A DNA stretch of 64,000 nt from Anaerobaca sp035448545. GTDB lineage: Bacteria; Planctomycetota; Phycisphaerae; Sedimentisphaerales; Anaerobacaceae. The notes beneath the pieces are model-generated. The model did no database searches. It was not told the origin of the DNA and saw nothing but the letters and a program-made list of their open reading frames with translations. This document shows, one piece after another, positions 42,375-51,527 of the stretch. How positions within the stretch are numbered: position 1 is the stretch's first letter; every line of letters begins with the position of its first letter. The translations under genes were made by a program, and so were the position numbers. The DNA is taken from assembly GCA_035448545.1 (NCBI GenBank), contig DAOTJE010000024.1, positions 1 to 64,000 on the forward strand. The letters are read 5' to 3'.

Positions 42375-44165
42375 TTAGCCGACAATCAGGGCTTCGTCCG
42401 GATAATTGTACCGGATCGGTTTCAGGTTGAACGTCAGCGCCGCCAGCAGGGTCAGCGGCCCGAGTCGTCCAATCAGCATGACGACAATGATAATGGCCTT
42501 TCCGGCCGTTGTCAAAGTGGGAGTCACCCCCGTGCTGAGCCCCACGGTTCCCAGCGCCGAGGCCGATTCGAACATGAGGTCCAGCATGGTGAAATCCCCG
42601 GACAGAGGCCCTTCCGTGACGCTCAGGGCCAGCATGGTAATGAACAGGACCACGGCAAACAGCAGGGCGACGGTGATGGCTCGGCCGACGACGACCAGGC
42701 GAACGGTGCGCCGAAACATCTCGACTTCCGCCCGCTTTCGCAGCGTGGCGATCACCGTCATGACGATCACCGCCAGCGTGACCGTCTTGATCCCGCCGGC
42801 GCTGGAGCCCGGCGAGCCGCCGATGAACATCAGCAGCATCAGCACGATCTTGCTCGACGGGGTCATCGCGGCGATCTCCACGGTATTGAAACCGGCGGTC
42901 CGCGCCGTGACCGACTGAAACAGGGCCGCCAGCACATCAGGACTTCGCCCGGCGACCGAGCGGCCCGTGTAGCGCTCGAAGAGCAGGATGGTGAGGGTGC
43001 CGAAGACGATCAGCGCGGCACTGACGCTCAGGACCACTTTGGTCTGAAGACGCATCCGCTTGGGAATGTCCATCTGAAGCTGATACCGCCGCGTGAAGTG
43101 TTTCACAAAGAACCGCTGGATGCGATTGGCCGCCATGTTCGCCAAGTTGTACAGGACGCTGAACCCCAGTCCTCCCAGGATGATTAGAGGACAGATGACG
43201 ACGTAGGTCTGCCACTGGCGATTATAGCGGATCAGACTGTCACGGAAGAGGCCGAAGCCGGCGTTGCAGAAGGCGCTGATCGAATGGAAGATGCTGCAGA
43301 ACCACCGGAAATGAGCATCGCCCTGCCAGCCGGGGACGTTGTCCCACATCGGATACAGCAAGGCGGCACCGGCGGCCTCGATGGTCAACGTTGAAACAAA
43401 AATGAAGACGATCATGTTCCCGATGCGGCTGAGCGTCTGCGCGCTGAGCAGGTCCTGCATCGCCACGGATTCGCGGATGCTGAACGCCTGGCCCAGCAGC
43501 AGCGCGAACACCGCCCCGGAGACCACGATCCCGAGACCACCGAGTTGGATCAATACCAGGATGATCACCTGGCCCATGAAGGTGAAGTCCGTGCCGGTGT
43601 CCTTGACGACCAGGCCGGTCACGCAGGTCGCGCTGGTGGCGGTGAACAGGGCGTCCACGAAGCTCAGGGGTGCGCCGGCCGAGGCCCGAGGGAGCATAAG
43701 CAGCCCGGCGCCCGTGGCGATCAGGACGACGAAACTGGCAATCAGTGTGCCGGTCGGGTTCTTACCGGAGGCGGCCAGGCTCACCGAGGACATACAGACC
43801 TTGACGGTCACTTCGATGATGAGGTATACGCCAACGGCCAGGTGCCGCACGCGACTTGGTTCGGTCTCACCAAACCAGCGGCCCGAGCCCAGAACGATGA
43901 TACCCAGTGCCAGGAGCATGGGAATCTCGAACCAGTTGGCGACGACGTACTCCTTCTTCGAGACGGCATTGAAGAAACGGACGGTCTTGCCGATCAGGAA
44001 GACGCACAGCATGCCGATCTGGATGCGAAACAGAATCGGTAGCGGCACGAACGGCTCATCGAATCCGAAGAGCGTGACGAACGACGCGACGACCATCGCC
44101 GAAGTGATCGCTTTGACGACCGTCAGCGTCTTCTCGACTCGATTGTTCTTATATGCGATGCGCAT
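42375..44165 (-). CDS. ktrB: K+ transporter membrane subunit (KtrB/TrkH family)
   Basis: 596 aa, about 12 TM helices. The four pore loops of the SKT superfamily are visible: 'FTATSATCVTGLVV', 'FHSISAFCNAGFGLF', 'FQSVTARTAGFNTVE' and 'FESASALGTVGLSTG' (selectivity-filter Gly kept in all four). It also has the 'GGSPGSSAGGIKTVT' hinge. It imports K+ with Na+ or H+ and is regulated by the KtrA subunit encoded next. The extra N-terminal 130 residues ('VEKTLTVVKAITSAMVVASFVTLFGF...') add a pair of TM helices absent from short KtrB, as in many TrkH-like sequences of aquatic bacteria. Confidence 0.92.
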   Translation of the reverse strand: MRIAYKNNRVEKTLTVVKAITSAMVVASFVTLFGFDEPFVPLPILFRIQIGMLCVFLIGKTVRFFNAVSKKEYVVANWFEIPMLLALGIIVLGSGRWFGETEPSRVRHLAVGVYLIIEVTVKVCMSSVSLAASGKNPTGTLIASFVVLIATGAGLLMLPRASAGAPLSFVDALFTATSATCVTGLVVKDTGTDFTFMGQVIILVLIQLGGLGIVVSGAVFALLLGQAFSIRESVAMQDLLSAQTLSRIGNMIVFIFVSTLTIEAAGAALLYPMWDNVPGWQGDAHFRWFCSIFHSISAFCNAGFGLFRDSLIRYNRQWQTYVVICPLIILGGLGFSVLYNLANMAANRIQRFFVKHFTRRYQLQMDIPKRMRLQTKVVLSVSAALIVFGTLTILLFERYTGRSVAGRSPDVLAALFQSVTARTAGFNTVEIAAMTPSSKIVLMLLMFIGGSPGSSAGGIKTVTLAVIVMTVIATLRKRAEVEMFRRTVRLVVVGRAITVALLFAVVLFITMLALSVTEGPLSGDFTMLDLMFESASALGTVGLSTGVTPTLTTAGKAIIIVVMLIGRLGPLTLLAALTFNLKPIRYNYPDEALIVG

Positions 44166-44308
44166 GGGTATCGCTTCGTTCCGTGTCCTTTATCGGCGAT
44201 TCGATCCAAGCGGCCTTTTACACTTTTTCCCGACGCAGTTCCAGCAAAATTGCACTCGGTGAGGACCTGTCCGCGTCGGGACGAGTTCCGTCGAGCGGTC
44301 TGTACCGG

Positions 44309-46489
44309 TCAGGCAACGTCCGCCAGTCCGATGGACTCGCCGAATTTCGCCAGCAGGGTCCGGCGGATGTTGCGGTTCTGTGGCTGCGTGAGCATCGGAT
44401 CGCGTGCCGCCAGTTCGAAGGCGTGTTTGCGCGCCAGGACCAGCAGTTCGGAATCGTCGACGATGTTGGCGATCTTCAAGTCGGGCAGGCCGTGCTGGCG
44501 GGCGCTGAACAGCTCGCCCGGCCCGCGCAGCCGCAGGTCCTGCTCGGCGATTTCGAACCCGTCGTTCGTGCGCGTCATCACGTCGAGCCGGTTGCGCGCG
44601 ACTTCGTTCTCCGTATCGGCGAACAGCAGGCAATAGGACTTGGATTCGCCCCGTCCGATCCGTCCTCGAAGCTGATGGAGCTGGGCCAGACCGAACCGAT
44701 CGGCTGCCTCGATCACCATGATCGTGGCGTTGGGGACATCGACGCCGACCTCGATCACCACCGTCGAGACCAGCGCATCGATTCGGCCCTTGCGGAACTC
44801 CGTCATGATGCGCTGCTTCTCGGCCGAGGGCATCTGCCCGTGCAACAGGGCCACGTTGAACTCGGGAAAGACCTTCTCGGCCAGCTCTTTCCAGGCGTCG
44901 GTGGCCGCCTCGATATCCTTTCCGGTCTCTTCGCCCCCCGCAATGCGCGGATAGACGAAATACGCCTGCTTCTTGACCCGGAGCCGCTCGCGGATGAAGT
45001 CGTATGCGTCCTGGCGGTGACACCGGTCCACCCAGCGCGTGATGATGGTCCCTCGTCCGGGCGGAACATGCCGGATGATCGAGACGTCGAGGTCTCCGAA
45101 GGCGGTCATCGCCAATGTGCGGGGAATCGGCGTGGCGGTCATCACCAGGCAGTGGGGCGTGCCGTCCTTGCGAAGCTGGGCCCGCTGGTGCACGCCGAAC
45201 TTGTGCTGCTCGTCGACGACCACCAGCCCGAGCCTGCGGAACGCGATGTCCTTCTGGAGCAGGGCGACGGTACCCACGACGATGTCGATGTCACCGCGTT
45301 GAATCTGTTCGAGCAGATCAGCGCGTTTCCTGCCGGTCAGTCCTCCGGTGAGGAGGACGCGCCGGACGTGACTGTTCTTGAGGTAGCGCTCCATGCTGAT
45401 GAAGTGCTGCGAGGCGAGAATCTCGGTGGGCGCCATGATGGCGACCTGCGTCTTGTTGGCGACCGCCAGCAGGGCGGCGTAGAGCGCCACGACGGTCTTG
45501 CCCGAGCCGACGTCACCCTGGAGCAGGCGGTTCATCGGCTCGGTCCGGCCCATGTCCCGCACGATCTCGGCGATGCACTCGTTCTGGTCCTCGGTCAGCA
45601 GGAAGGGAAAGCGTTTGCGAATCCGGCTGTCCACCTCGTCCGAGCAGGTGCAGGCGACGGCCGAGGAGAAGTGCTGGACGCGGTAGCGGCGCAACGCCAA
45701 TCCAAGCTGCATCAGAAACAGTTCGTCGTACTTGAGGCGGCGCTGGGCCTGGGCGAGCTTCTCTTCATCGGGCGGCATGTGAATCCACGCGAACGCCTCC
45801 TTGCGCCCGATCAGGCGGTTCCGCTTGCGGAAGTCGTCCTCGTAGAATTCGCAGACGAGATCGTCGAGCCGTTCGAGCAGCGGGACAATGATGCGCTTGA
45901 TCTGAGCGCTGGACAGATTGGCGCAAGCGGGATAGACCCCACCGTTGAAATACAGATCGGGCTGCGTGTGCGCCTCGTCGAGCACCATGAATTTCGGGTT
46001 GGTCATCTGGAGCTGGTGCTTGAAGAGCGTGACCTTTCCCGAGAGCATGACAACCTGGCCCGGCTGGAGCTGGTTGCGCAGGTAGCCGCCATGAAACCAG
46101 ACCACGCGACAGGTGCTCGTGTCGTCGCTGACCATCGCCTCGAAGATCGGCGGCCGACGATAGTTCTGATAGTCGGTGGACTCGACCAGGGCGATCACGC
46201 TGGCGGTCTCGTTGGGCTGCAGCCGGGCGATCTTCACCGGGCTCGGCGCGAAGACCCAGTCGCGCGGGTAATACTCCAGCAGGTCGCCGACCGTGTTCAC
46301 GCCCAACTGGGCGAAGGTCTTGGCGCGGGCGGGACCGACCCCTTTGACATATTGAACGGCCGTCGCGGGGGTGATGGCACTTCGGTCGTGTCTGTCGTCC
46401 TGCGCATCGTCCCGCAGAGGCTCGAAACCTGCGGCGTCCTGTGCGACGACCGATACCGGGTCTGTTTGTGTGTGTTCTCCAGCGTTCAT
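44309..46489 (-). CDS. recG: ATP-dependent DNA helicase RecG
   Basis: 726 aa from ATG 46489 (AGGA about 11 nt upstream); a GTG at 46543 would overlap the pcm stop as GTGA, and ATG 46501 is also possible, so the first 18 residues are uncertain. It regresses stalled replication forks and Holliday junctions. Evidence: the wedge/OB region with 'VKGVGPARAKTFAQLGVNTVGDLLEYYPR'; helicase motif I 'LLQGDVGSGKTVVALYAAL'; 'MAPTEILASQH'; 'GTVALLQKDIAFRRLGLVVVDEQHKFGV' (DEQH box); 'VMTATPIPRTLAMTAFGDLDVSII'; the C-terminal 'ALVSTVVIEVGVDVPNATIMVIEAADRFGLAQLHQLRGRIGRG'. The N-terminal 50 residues are low-complexity. pcm lies immediately upstream. Confidence 0.95.
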   Translation of the reverse strand: MNAGEHTQTDPVSVVAQDAAGFEPLRDDAQDDRHDRSAITPATAVQYVKGVGPARAKTFAQLGVNTVGDLLEYYPRDWVFAPSPVKIARLQPNETASVIALVESTDYQNYRRPPIFEAMVSDDTSTCRVVWFHGGYLRNQLQPGQVVMLSGKVTLFKHQLQMTNPKFMVLDEAHTQPDLYFNGGVYPACANLSSAQIKRIIVPLLERLDDLVCEFYEDDFRKRNRLIGRKEAFAWIHMPPDEEKLAQAQRRLKYDELFLMQLGLALRRYRVQHFSSAVACTCSDEVDSRIRKRFPFLLTEDQNECIAEIVRDMGRTEPMNRLLQGDVGSGKTVVALYAALLAVANKTQVAIMAPTEILASQHFISMERYLKNSHVRRVLLTGGLTGRKRADLLEQIQRGDIDIVVGTVALLQKDIAFRRLGLVVVDEQHKFGVHQRAQLRKDGTPHCLVMTATPIPRTLAMTAFGDLDVSIIRHVPPGRGTIITRWVDRCHRQDAYDFIRERLRVKKQAYFVYPRIAGGEETGKDIEAATDAWKELAEKVFPEFNVALLHGQMPSAEKQRIMTEFRKGRIDALVSTVVIEVGVDVPNATIMVIEAADRFGLAQLHQLRGRIGRGESKSYCLLFADTENEVARNRLDVMTRTNDGFEIAEQDLRLRGPGELFSARQHGLPDLKIANIVDDSELLVLARKHAFELAARDPMLTQPQNRNIRRTLLAKFGESIGLADVA

Positions 46490-46539
46490 GGCAGGGATCA
46501 TCCTATCCGCTTGGGGGCCGGTCGGCCAGCGGGACCTGC

Positions 46540-47202
46540 TCACTGGCCAAAACCGTGCTCGCCGATAAGCCGGACGAAACGGCAGCCGCAGACGTGTCGC
46601 TCGACCAGCTTGCCGTGGACTTTCTCCGCCACGACCAGCGTCTGGGTTGAGCCGCCGCCGATGGGTGCGACGATCACCCCGCGTTCGACGAGCTGCGCCA
46701 GCACCGGCGCCGGCCAGTCGGGCGCCGCCGCGGTCAGGAGGATGCGGTCGAAGCAGCGCGGCTCGGGCCAGCCGGCGCTGCCGTCGCCGACACGGAACTC
46801 CACGTTGTGGATGCCCAGCTTCTCCAACACCCCCCTGGCGGCCGACGACAATTCCTCGAACTTCTCGATGGTGCAGACCCAGCCGGCCAGGCGGGCCAGA
46901 ATCGCGGTCTGATAGCCGCTGCCCGTGCCGATTTCGAGAACGGTGCAGGTGCGGTCCAGCCGCAGCAGTTGCGTCATTAGCGCCACGATGTAAGGCTGTG
47001 AGATCGTCTGGCCCGATCCGATCGGCAGGGGGCCGTCCACGTAGGCCTGCGAATGGTAGCCGTCCGGGACGAACGCCTCGCGTGGAATCTCCATCATGAC
47101 TCGCAGAACGTCCGGGTCGGTGATATCCCGCCCCTGCAGATCGTTCCGGAGCATCCGCTGCCGGGCCTGATCGAGCATGTCCTGTTCGCGTTGCTTGTCC
47201 AT
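46540..47202 (-). CDS. pcm: protein-L-isoaspartate O-methyltransferase
   Basis: 220 aa. It repairs isomerised Asp/Asn residues by SAM-dependent methylation. Evidence: 'IPREAFVPDGYHSQAYVDGPLPIGSGQTISQPYIVALMTQLL' (the substrate motif), SAM motif I 'VLEIGTGSGYQTAILARLAG', 'VCTIEKFEEL', 'FRVGDGSAGWPE' and 'FDRILLTAAAPDWPAPVLAQLVERGVIVAPIGGGSTQTLVVAEK'. It probably shares a transcript with recG. The C-terminal 'VERHVCGCRFVRLIGEHGF' matches the usual 'RFVPLxGxxGW' end with His-Gly-Phe replacing Trp. Confidence 0.96.
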   Translation of the reverse strand: MDKQREQDMLDQARQRMLRNDLQGRDITDPDVLRVMMEIPREAFVPDGYHSQAYVDGPLPIGSGQTISQPYIVALMTQLLRLDRTCTVLEIGTGSGYQTAILARLAGWVCTIEKFEELSSAARGVLEKLGIHNVEFRVGDGSAGWPEPRCFDRILLTAAAPDWPAPVLAQLVERGVIVAPIGGGSTQTLVVAEKVHGKLVERHVCGCRFVRLIGEHGFGQ

Positions 47203-47254
47203 GCGATTCGTTTCGGTCGGAGTCGGCTTTTTCCCTCTGGTTGTTACGTTGGTT

Positions 47255-47995
47255 TCAGAACAGCAGTTTGATCGCCGCGGCCGCCGCCAGGATCTGCATG
47301 ACCGCGTTGAACGCCTTCTGTGGGATGCGTCGGAGCAGGAAGATGCCGAGGATGGCGCCGAGGGCGATGATCGGCAGCATCATCAGGTCGAGCGTGAGTG
47401 ATTGGCGCGTCATGATGTCCAGGTTCATGCTGAACGGCACCTTGAGCCAGTTGACGACGAAGAAGAACCACGCGCTGGTGCCGACGAAGGCGACCTTGGG
47501 CAGCTTCATGGCCAGCAGGTAGATGACCATGATGGGTCCGGCGGCGTTGGCCATCATGCTGGTCAGGCCCGCGATGAAGCCCAGGGCGGCGGCAAACCAC
47601 CACTGCGTCGGGATGTGCAGCTTCTCGTCCTGCGTGCGCGTTCGCCAGTAGTTCAGGGCCAGCATGACCAGTACGATCACGCCGATAATCGGCTTGAGTT
47701 GCCGGTCGTCGATGACCTTCAGCGCGTAGAACCCGGCGACGATACCCGCAAACGCCGCCGGGAGCAGGCGGATCATGTGGGACCATTCGACGTTGCGTCG
47801 ATGATAGGCGGCGGCGAACACGTCGCCCAGGATGAGAATGCCCAGCAGCAGACCCACTGATTTCTGGGCGGGCAGCACCAGTGCCATCAAAATCGTCGGC
47901 AGGATCCCCACGCCCGGTATTCCGGTCTTCGAGATGCCGACAATCAAAGCCGAGAGCGCGACTGCGAACCATGCCAGGGGTTCCAATGGGGGCAT
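47255..47995 (-). CDS. TauE/SafE family sulfite/organosulfonate permease
   Basis: 246 aa from ATG 47995 (AGGA 7 nt upstream; a TATAAT -10 at 48024-48019 lies 24 bp upstream of the start). Eight TM helices and the two repeat motifs typical of TauE/SafE ('SALIVGISKTGIPGVGILPTILMALVLP' and 'FIAGLTSMMANAAGPIMVIYLLAMKLPKVAFVGTSAWFFFVVNWLK'). Family members export or import sulfite, sulfoacetate or related anions; no substrate can be assigned. It lies 53 bp before pcm. Two ASST-like genes are far off and there is no sulfonate-degradation gene nearby. Confidence 0.88.
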   Translation of the reverse strand: MPPLEPLAWFAVALSALIVGISKTGIPGVGILPTILMALVLPAQKSVGLLLGILILGDVFAAAYHRRNVEWSHMIRLLPAAFAGIVAGFYALKVIDDRQLKPIIGVIVLVMLALNYWRTRTQDEKLHIPTQWWFAAALGFIAGLTSMMANAAGPIMVIYLLAMKLPKVAFVGTSAWFFFVVNWLKVPFSMNLDIMTRQSLTLDLMMLPIIALGAILGIFLLRRIPQKAFNAVMQILAAAAAIKLLF

Positions 47996-48103
47996 TTCTT
48001 ATTCCTGCATAAGGGGCCATTATACTCCACCGTTTGTGGGTGGTGCACTGTAGCGGTTTTGCCCTGCCGCCGCAAGCCGCTTCCTATCCCGGCCGGCCAT
48101 TGG

Positions 48104-48109
48104 TATGAT
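48104..48109 (+). promoter_or_regulatory. extended -10 promoter element for the lipoprotein gene
   Basis: TGGTATGAT contains a TGn extended -10 (TATGAT at 48104-48109) 52 bp before the lipoprotein start; no good -35 is visible. Confidence 0.3.
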
Positions 48110-48160
48110 GGGATCGCCTATGGCAACCGACCGCACCAACGCATATTCAGGAGGTATGAC

Positions 48161-48799
48161 ATGAACGCGAACAAGGTTCTGTATCTTGCTCTGGCGATCC
48201 TCGTCGGAGGCTGCGTCCCCGTGCTCTCTTTACAGCCGCTGTTCACGAAGGATACCCTTGTTTTCGACGAGCAACTGCTTGGCACGTGGGTGGAGAATCC
48301 CAGTGATACGAACAGCACCTGGGTCTTCACGCGTCTGGGACAGGGCGATGCCGACACGCTACCCGATGCGCTCAAAGACAGCGCCGACAAGGTCTACCAT
48401 CTGGGCCTGACCGATCCGGAAGGACGCAAGGGGTCGTTCTTCGCGTGTCTGGTGAAGCTTGACAGCAACGTGTTCCTGGACATCTTTCCCGATGTGCTTC
48501 CTTCGGGACAGAGCGATCCCGAGAAGGCGGAGCTGTTCTACAACGCCTTCTTCTTCGTGCGGGCCCACACCCTCGTCAAGGTGGACCTCAGCGGCAGTCG
48601 TCTGTCGATGTGGCTGACCAACGACGACAAGATCAACAGCCTGCTGGAATCGCGGCCGAGCCCGATCGCGTTCGAATCGGTCGACGACCGGCCCATCCTG
48701 ACGGCCTCGACGAAGGACCTGCAGGCATTCGTCTCGAAGTACGCCGGCGACGACCGCGTCTTCACCGACGAGATCATCCTGGAACGCCGCCCGCAGTGA
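48161..48799 (+). CDS. predicted lipoprotein of unknown function
   Basis: 212 aa from ATG 48161 (CAGGAGG with GGAGG 6-7 nt upstream, a strong site). Lipobox 'LAILVGGC' puts the lipidated Cys at 18. The mature part is acidic with 'LLGTWVENPSDTNSTWVFTRLGQGD', resembling small lipocalin-like beta-structure proteins (a 'GTW' start), 'SFFACLVKLDSNVFLDIFPDVLP' and 'VKVDLSGSRLSMWLTND'. I do not recognise a named family. nadB starts 89 bp downstream, so they may share a transcript. Confidence 0.78.
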   Translation: MNANKVLYLALAILVGGCVPVLSLQPLFTKDTLVFDEQLLGTWVENPSDTNSTWVFTRLGQGDADTLPDALKDSADKVYHLGLTDPEGRKGSFFACLVKLDSNVFLDIFPDVLPSGQSDPEKAELFYNAFFFVRAHTLVKVDLSGSRLSMWLTNDDKINSLLESRPSPIAFESVDDRPILTASTKDLQAFVSKYAGDDRVFTDEIILERRPQ

Positions 48800-48888
48800 G
48801 CACCGTGCGGCGTCGAGCAAGGATCTCTGCCGGTCCCATAGGGCCGATCGAACCCATCGAACCGATGGGCGAGTGGATAGGATAGACC

Positions 48889-50547
48889 ATGAAGCAAGGC
48901 AGCAAGAGTAAGGGTACAACCGCAGCCGAACGGGTCCGGTTCGGCGAGCCCAGACGGTATCTCGTCGACGTGGATTCCATTTCGACCAATCAGCTCTTCA
49001 CCGACTGTGTGATTGTAGGGGCGGGTCTGGCGGGTCTGCGGGCGGCGATCGAGGCCGCCGACCATCGCCACGTTGTGATCGTCTGCAAGGGCAGTCTCGA
49101 AGACAGCAACACGTGGAAGGCACAGGGCGGCATCGCCTCCGTGCTCGGCAAGGAGGACAGTTTCGAATCGCACATTGCCGACACGTTCAAGACCGGAGGC
49201 GGTATCTGCGACGAGCAGATCGTCAAGCTCGTCGTCCGGCAGGGCCCGGAACGGATCCGCCAATTGCAGCAGTGGGGCACGGCGTTCGATCTCATCAACG
49301 GCCAGATCGACATTACGTTGGAGGGGGGGCACTCCCACGCGCGGATTCTGCACGCGCACGGCGATGAGACCGGGCGGGCGATTGCCGAGGCCTTGATCGC
49401 CAAAGTGCGGAGCACACGGAATATCAAAGTCATCGAGAATTTCTTCACCATCGACCTGCTGACGGATGAGGACCGGCGCTGCGTGGGCATCATCGGCTAC
49501 GACCGGCCACGCGGAATACAGATCATCTGGGCGGCCAGCACGATCCTCGCCAGCGGCGGCGGCGGCCAGTTGTATCGCGAGACGACAAACCCGCCGGGAG
49601 CGACCACCGACGGCGTCGCCATGGCGTACCGGGCCGGGGCGGTGCTGCGCGACATGGAGTTCGTACAGTTTCATCCGACGACGCTCTACATCGCGGGTGC
49701 CTCGCGGGCGTTGATTACCGAGACCCTGCGCGGCGAAGGGGCGTTCCTGCTGGACGTGAACGGGCACCGCTTCATGACCGAATACGACGAGGCGGGCGAA
49801 TTGGCGCCGCGCGACGTGGTGAGCCGCGCGATTCTGGCCCAGATGCGCAAGACCGAATCGACACACGTGTTCCTCGACGTGCGGCACCTGGACAAGGAGT
49901 ATTTTGCCAAACGATTCCCGATGATCAGCGACCTGTGCGAGAGTTTCGACATCGACGTCAGTCACGATCTGATCCCGGTGCGGCCCAGCGCGCATTACAT
50001 GGTCGGCGGCGTCCTGACCGATGCGAACGCACGAACAACGATCGAGAACCTGTACGCCTGCGGGGAGGTCGCCTCGACCGGGCTGCACGGCGCCAACCGG
50101 CTGGGCAGCAATTCGCTGCTGGAAGGGCTGGTCTTCGGAACCATCGCCGGCCGGCAGGTGGTCGAGAACACCTCGGTTGATGTCACCAGCCTGAAACACC
50201 CGCTCATCAAGTACCAGATTCCGCATTCGGACCGCAGCCATCTCGACGCCGCCGATGTGCGCAACAGCCTGCGCGCCCTGATGTGGCGCAACGTGGGCAT
50301 CACGCGGACCGCCCAGCCTCTGGCCGAGGCGCAGGAGATCATCCGCTTCTGGCATCGCTACGTGATGGACAAGATCTTCGACTCGCCCGAAGGCTGGGAA
50401 TGCCAGAATATGCTGACCACCGCGCTGCTGGTCACCCACGCGGCCGAGCTGCGAAAGGAGAGCCGGGGCGTCCACTTCCGGATGGACCATCCCGAGACGG
50501 ACGATGTGCATTTCCGCAAGCACATTGAGATCGTCAAGGCCAACTGA
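48889..50547 (+). CDS. nadB: L-aspartate oxidase
   Basis: 552 aa from ATG 48889 (AGGAT about 9 nt upstream). It oxidises aspartate to iminoaspartate for NAD synthesis. Evidence: the FAD site 'DCVIVGAGLAGLRAAIEAA', 'NTWKAQGGIASVLG', 'GGHSHARILHAHGDETGRAIAEAL', 'LASGGGGQLYRETTNPPGATTDGVAMAYRAGA', 'EFVQFHPTTL', 'RFMTEYDEAGELAPRDVVSRAI' (the active-site Arg) and 'HGANRLGSNSLLEGLVFG'. The fumarate reductase and succinate dehydrogenase flavoproteins share these motifs, but there is no SdhB/SdhC nearby and the length and 'GGHSHARILHA' favour NadB. nadA and nadC are not in the window. The N-terminus has a 30-residue basic extension. Confidence 0.9.
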   Translation: MKQGSKSKGTTAAERVRFGEPRRYLVDVDSISTNQLFTDCVIVGAGLAGLRAAIEAADHRHVVIVCKGSLEDSNTWKAQGGIASVLGKEDSFESHIADTFKTGGGICDEQIVKLVVRQGPERIRQLQQWGTAFDLINGQIDITLEGGHSHARILHAHGDETGRAIAEALIAKVRSTRNIKVIENFFTIDLLTDEDRRCVGIIGYDRPRGIQIIWAASTILASGGGGQLYRETTNPPGATTDGVAMAYRAGAVLRDMEFVQFHPTTLYIAGASRALITETLRGEGAFLLDVNGHRFMTEYDEAGELAPRDVVSRAILAQMRKTESTHVFLDVRHLDKEYFAKRFPMISDLCESFDIDVSHDLIPVRPSAHYMVGGVLTDANARTTIENLYACGEVASTGLHGANRLGSNSLLEGLVFGTIAGRQVVENTSVDVTSLKHPLIKYQIPHSDRSHLDAADVRNSLRALMWRNVGITRTAQPLAEAQEIIRFWHRYVMDKIFDSPEGWECQNMLTTALLVTHAAELRKESRGVHFRMDHPETDDVHFRKHIEIVKAN

Positions 50548-50556
50548 GCGTCAGGA

Positions 50557-50961
50557 TCAGGTGTTGGAACGGTTCGGTGATGGCGTGTGACGCGGATCGC
50601 TGCCTCGACCGTTCTGGTCGGGCGACGACGCACTGCGGCTGCGATAGAAGTGGATGTAAACGTCCTCGAGTGTGGCGATCCCTTCCTCGATCGCGCCGTC
50701 GACGATCTTCAGGAAGCCCTCGATCTTGTCGGGGGTGTCCACGATCTCGATCACGATGGGCAGGTCCTGGCTGAGTCGCAGGATCTTGGCGGTGTGCAGG
50801 CGGCTGTGGGCGCCGAAGCCCTCGAGCCCTCGCACCACCGTGGCGCCGGCCATATGGTTCTGACGGGCCTGTCGCACGATCCATTGATAGAGCGGCATCC
50901 CGTCGTGCCGGTCGCTCTCGCCGATGAAGATGCGCAGCAGTCGTCCTTCCTTGGGCAGCAT
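50557..50961 (-). CDS. DUF190 family protein (PII-like, fluoride-channel-associated)
   Basis: 134 aa. DUF190 signature: 'GRLLRIFIGESDRHDGMPLYQWIVRQARQNHMAGATVVRGLEGFGAHSRLHTAKILRLSQDLPIVIEIVDTPDKIEGFLKIVDGAIEEG'. DUF190 has the PII-like ferredoxin fold and is usually encoded next to crcB, as here (3 bp away), so a role as an accessory to the fluoride exporter is likely though not proved. The last 25 residues (SASSPDQNGRGSDPRH) are a disordered, lineage-specific extension. It ends 9 bp from the convergent nadB stop. Confidence 0.93.
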   Translation of the reverse strand: MLPKEGRLLRIFIGESDRHDGMPLYQWIVRQARQNHMAGATVVRGLEGFGAHSRLHTAKILRLSQDLPIVIEIVDTPDKIEGFLKIVDGAIEEGIATLEDVYIHFYRSRSASSPDQNGRGSDPRHTPSPNRSNT

Positions 50962-50964
50962 GGT

Positions 50965-51345
50965 TTATCCCTTGAGATTCGACAGTCCGTATCCCAGCGT
51001 CACGGCGCCGAAGCCGAGCAGCAGGTGCAGGCCCACATAGGCCGTGGCGGCCAGCATCTGGCGGTCGCGCAGCAGCGCGACCGTCTCATAGCCGAATGTC
51101 GAGTAGGTTGTGAACCCCCCGAGGACGCCCAGCAGCAGAAACAGCCGGACCGCAGGGCTGAACAGCTCCGTATTGTCCGCCCAGCCACCCAGCAGACCGA
51201 TGAGCAGGCAGCCGAGCACGTTGACACCCAGCGTGCCGTAAGGAAACAACGCCGCGTCCGAGAGTCTCTGGAGCCAGCCCGAAACCAGGTACCGCAGCAC
51301 CGAGCCGATGAAGCCGCCGAGTCCAACGAAAATGAGGTTTTGCAT
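50965..51345 (-). CDS. crcB: CrcB/Fluc fluoride channel
   Basis: 126 aa (AAAGG about 7 nt upstream of ATG 51345). Four TM helices, with 'GGFIGSVLRYLVSGW', the central 'PYGTLGVNVLGCLLIGLLGGW' (conserved Asn of the channel) and 'GVLGGFTTYSTFGYETVALL' (the GGxTTFSTF motif with Phe/Tyr variation). It dimerises to expel fluoride. A good promoter precedes it and there is no crcB fluoride riboswitch in the leader. DUF190 follows directly and is co-transcribed. Confidence 0.96.
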   Translation of the reverse strand: MQNLIFVGLGGFIGSVLRYLVSGWLQRLSDAALFPYGTLGVNVLGCLLIGLLGGWADNTELFSPAVRLFLLLGVLGGFTTYSTFGYETVALLRDRQMLAATAYVGLHLLLGFGAVTLGYGLSNLKG

Positions 51346-51392
51346 GGAGCGCCTTTGTATCCAAGCGATATCGTACCACCGCGTGCGGGTGT

Positions 51393-51421
51393 AGTGTAGA
51401 AGGCCCCTCGCATGGCGTCAA
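51393..51421 (-). promoter_or_regulatory. sigma70-type promoter of crcB-DUF190
   Basis: On the minus strand: TTGACG (51421-51416), 17-nt spacer, TACACT (51398-51393), 48 bp before the start codon. The short leader leaves no room for a fluoride riboswitch. Confidence 0.6.
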
Positions 51422-51454
51422 GGCAGAGCACGGCTGGAAAAGACTCCGTCATCC

Positions 51455-51463
51455 TGGTACAAT
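51455..51463 (+). promoter_or_regulatory. possible extended -10 of the rnpB promoter
   Basis: TGGTACAAT (51455-51463) is an extended -10 about 65 bp upstream of the mature RNase P RNA 5' end; there is no good -35. A 5' leader would be removed by processing. Confidence 0.28.
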
Positions 51464-51527
51464 ACTCCCCGGTCCTAGGCCAAATAGTCAATCGTCAACG
51501 ATCGAGGATCAATTCGGAATTGGTTCG

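Noticed and set aside
48889..50547. Succinate dehydrogenase or fumarate reductase flavoprotein instead of NadB
   Set aside because: There is no iron-sulfur or membrane subunit gene nearby, and length and the GGHSHARILHA segment fit NadB better.
51346..51480. Fluoride (crcB) riboswitch upstream of crcB
   Set aside because: The conserved aptamer core could not be found in either strand and the promoter leaves too short a leader.
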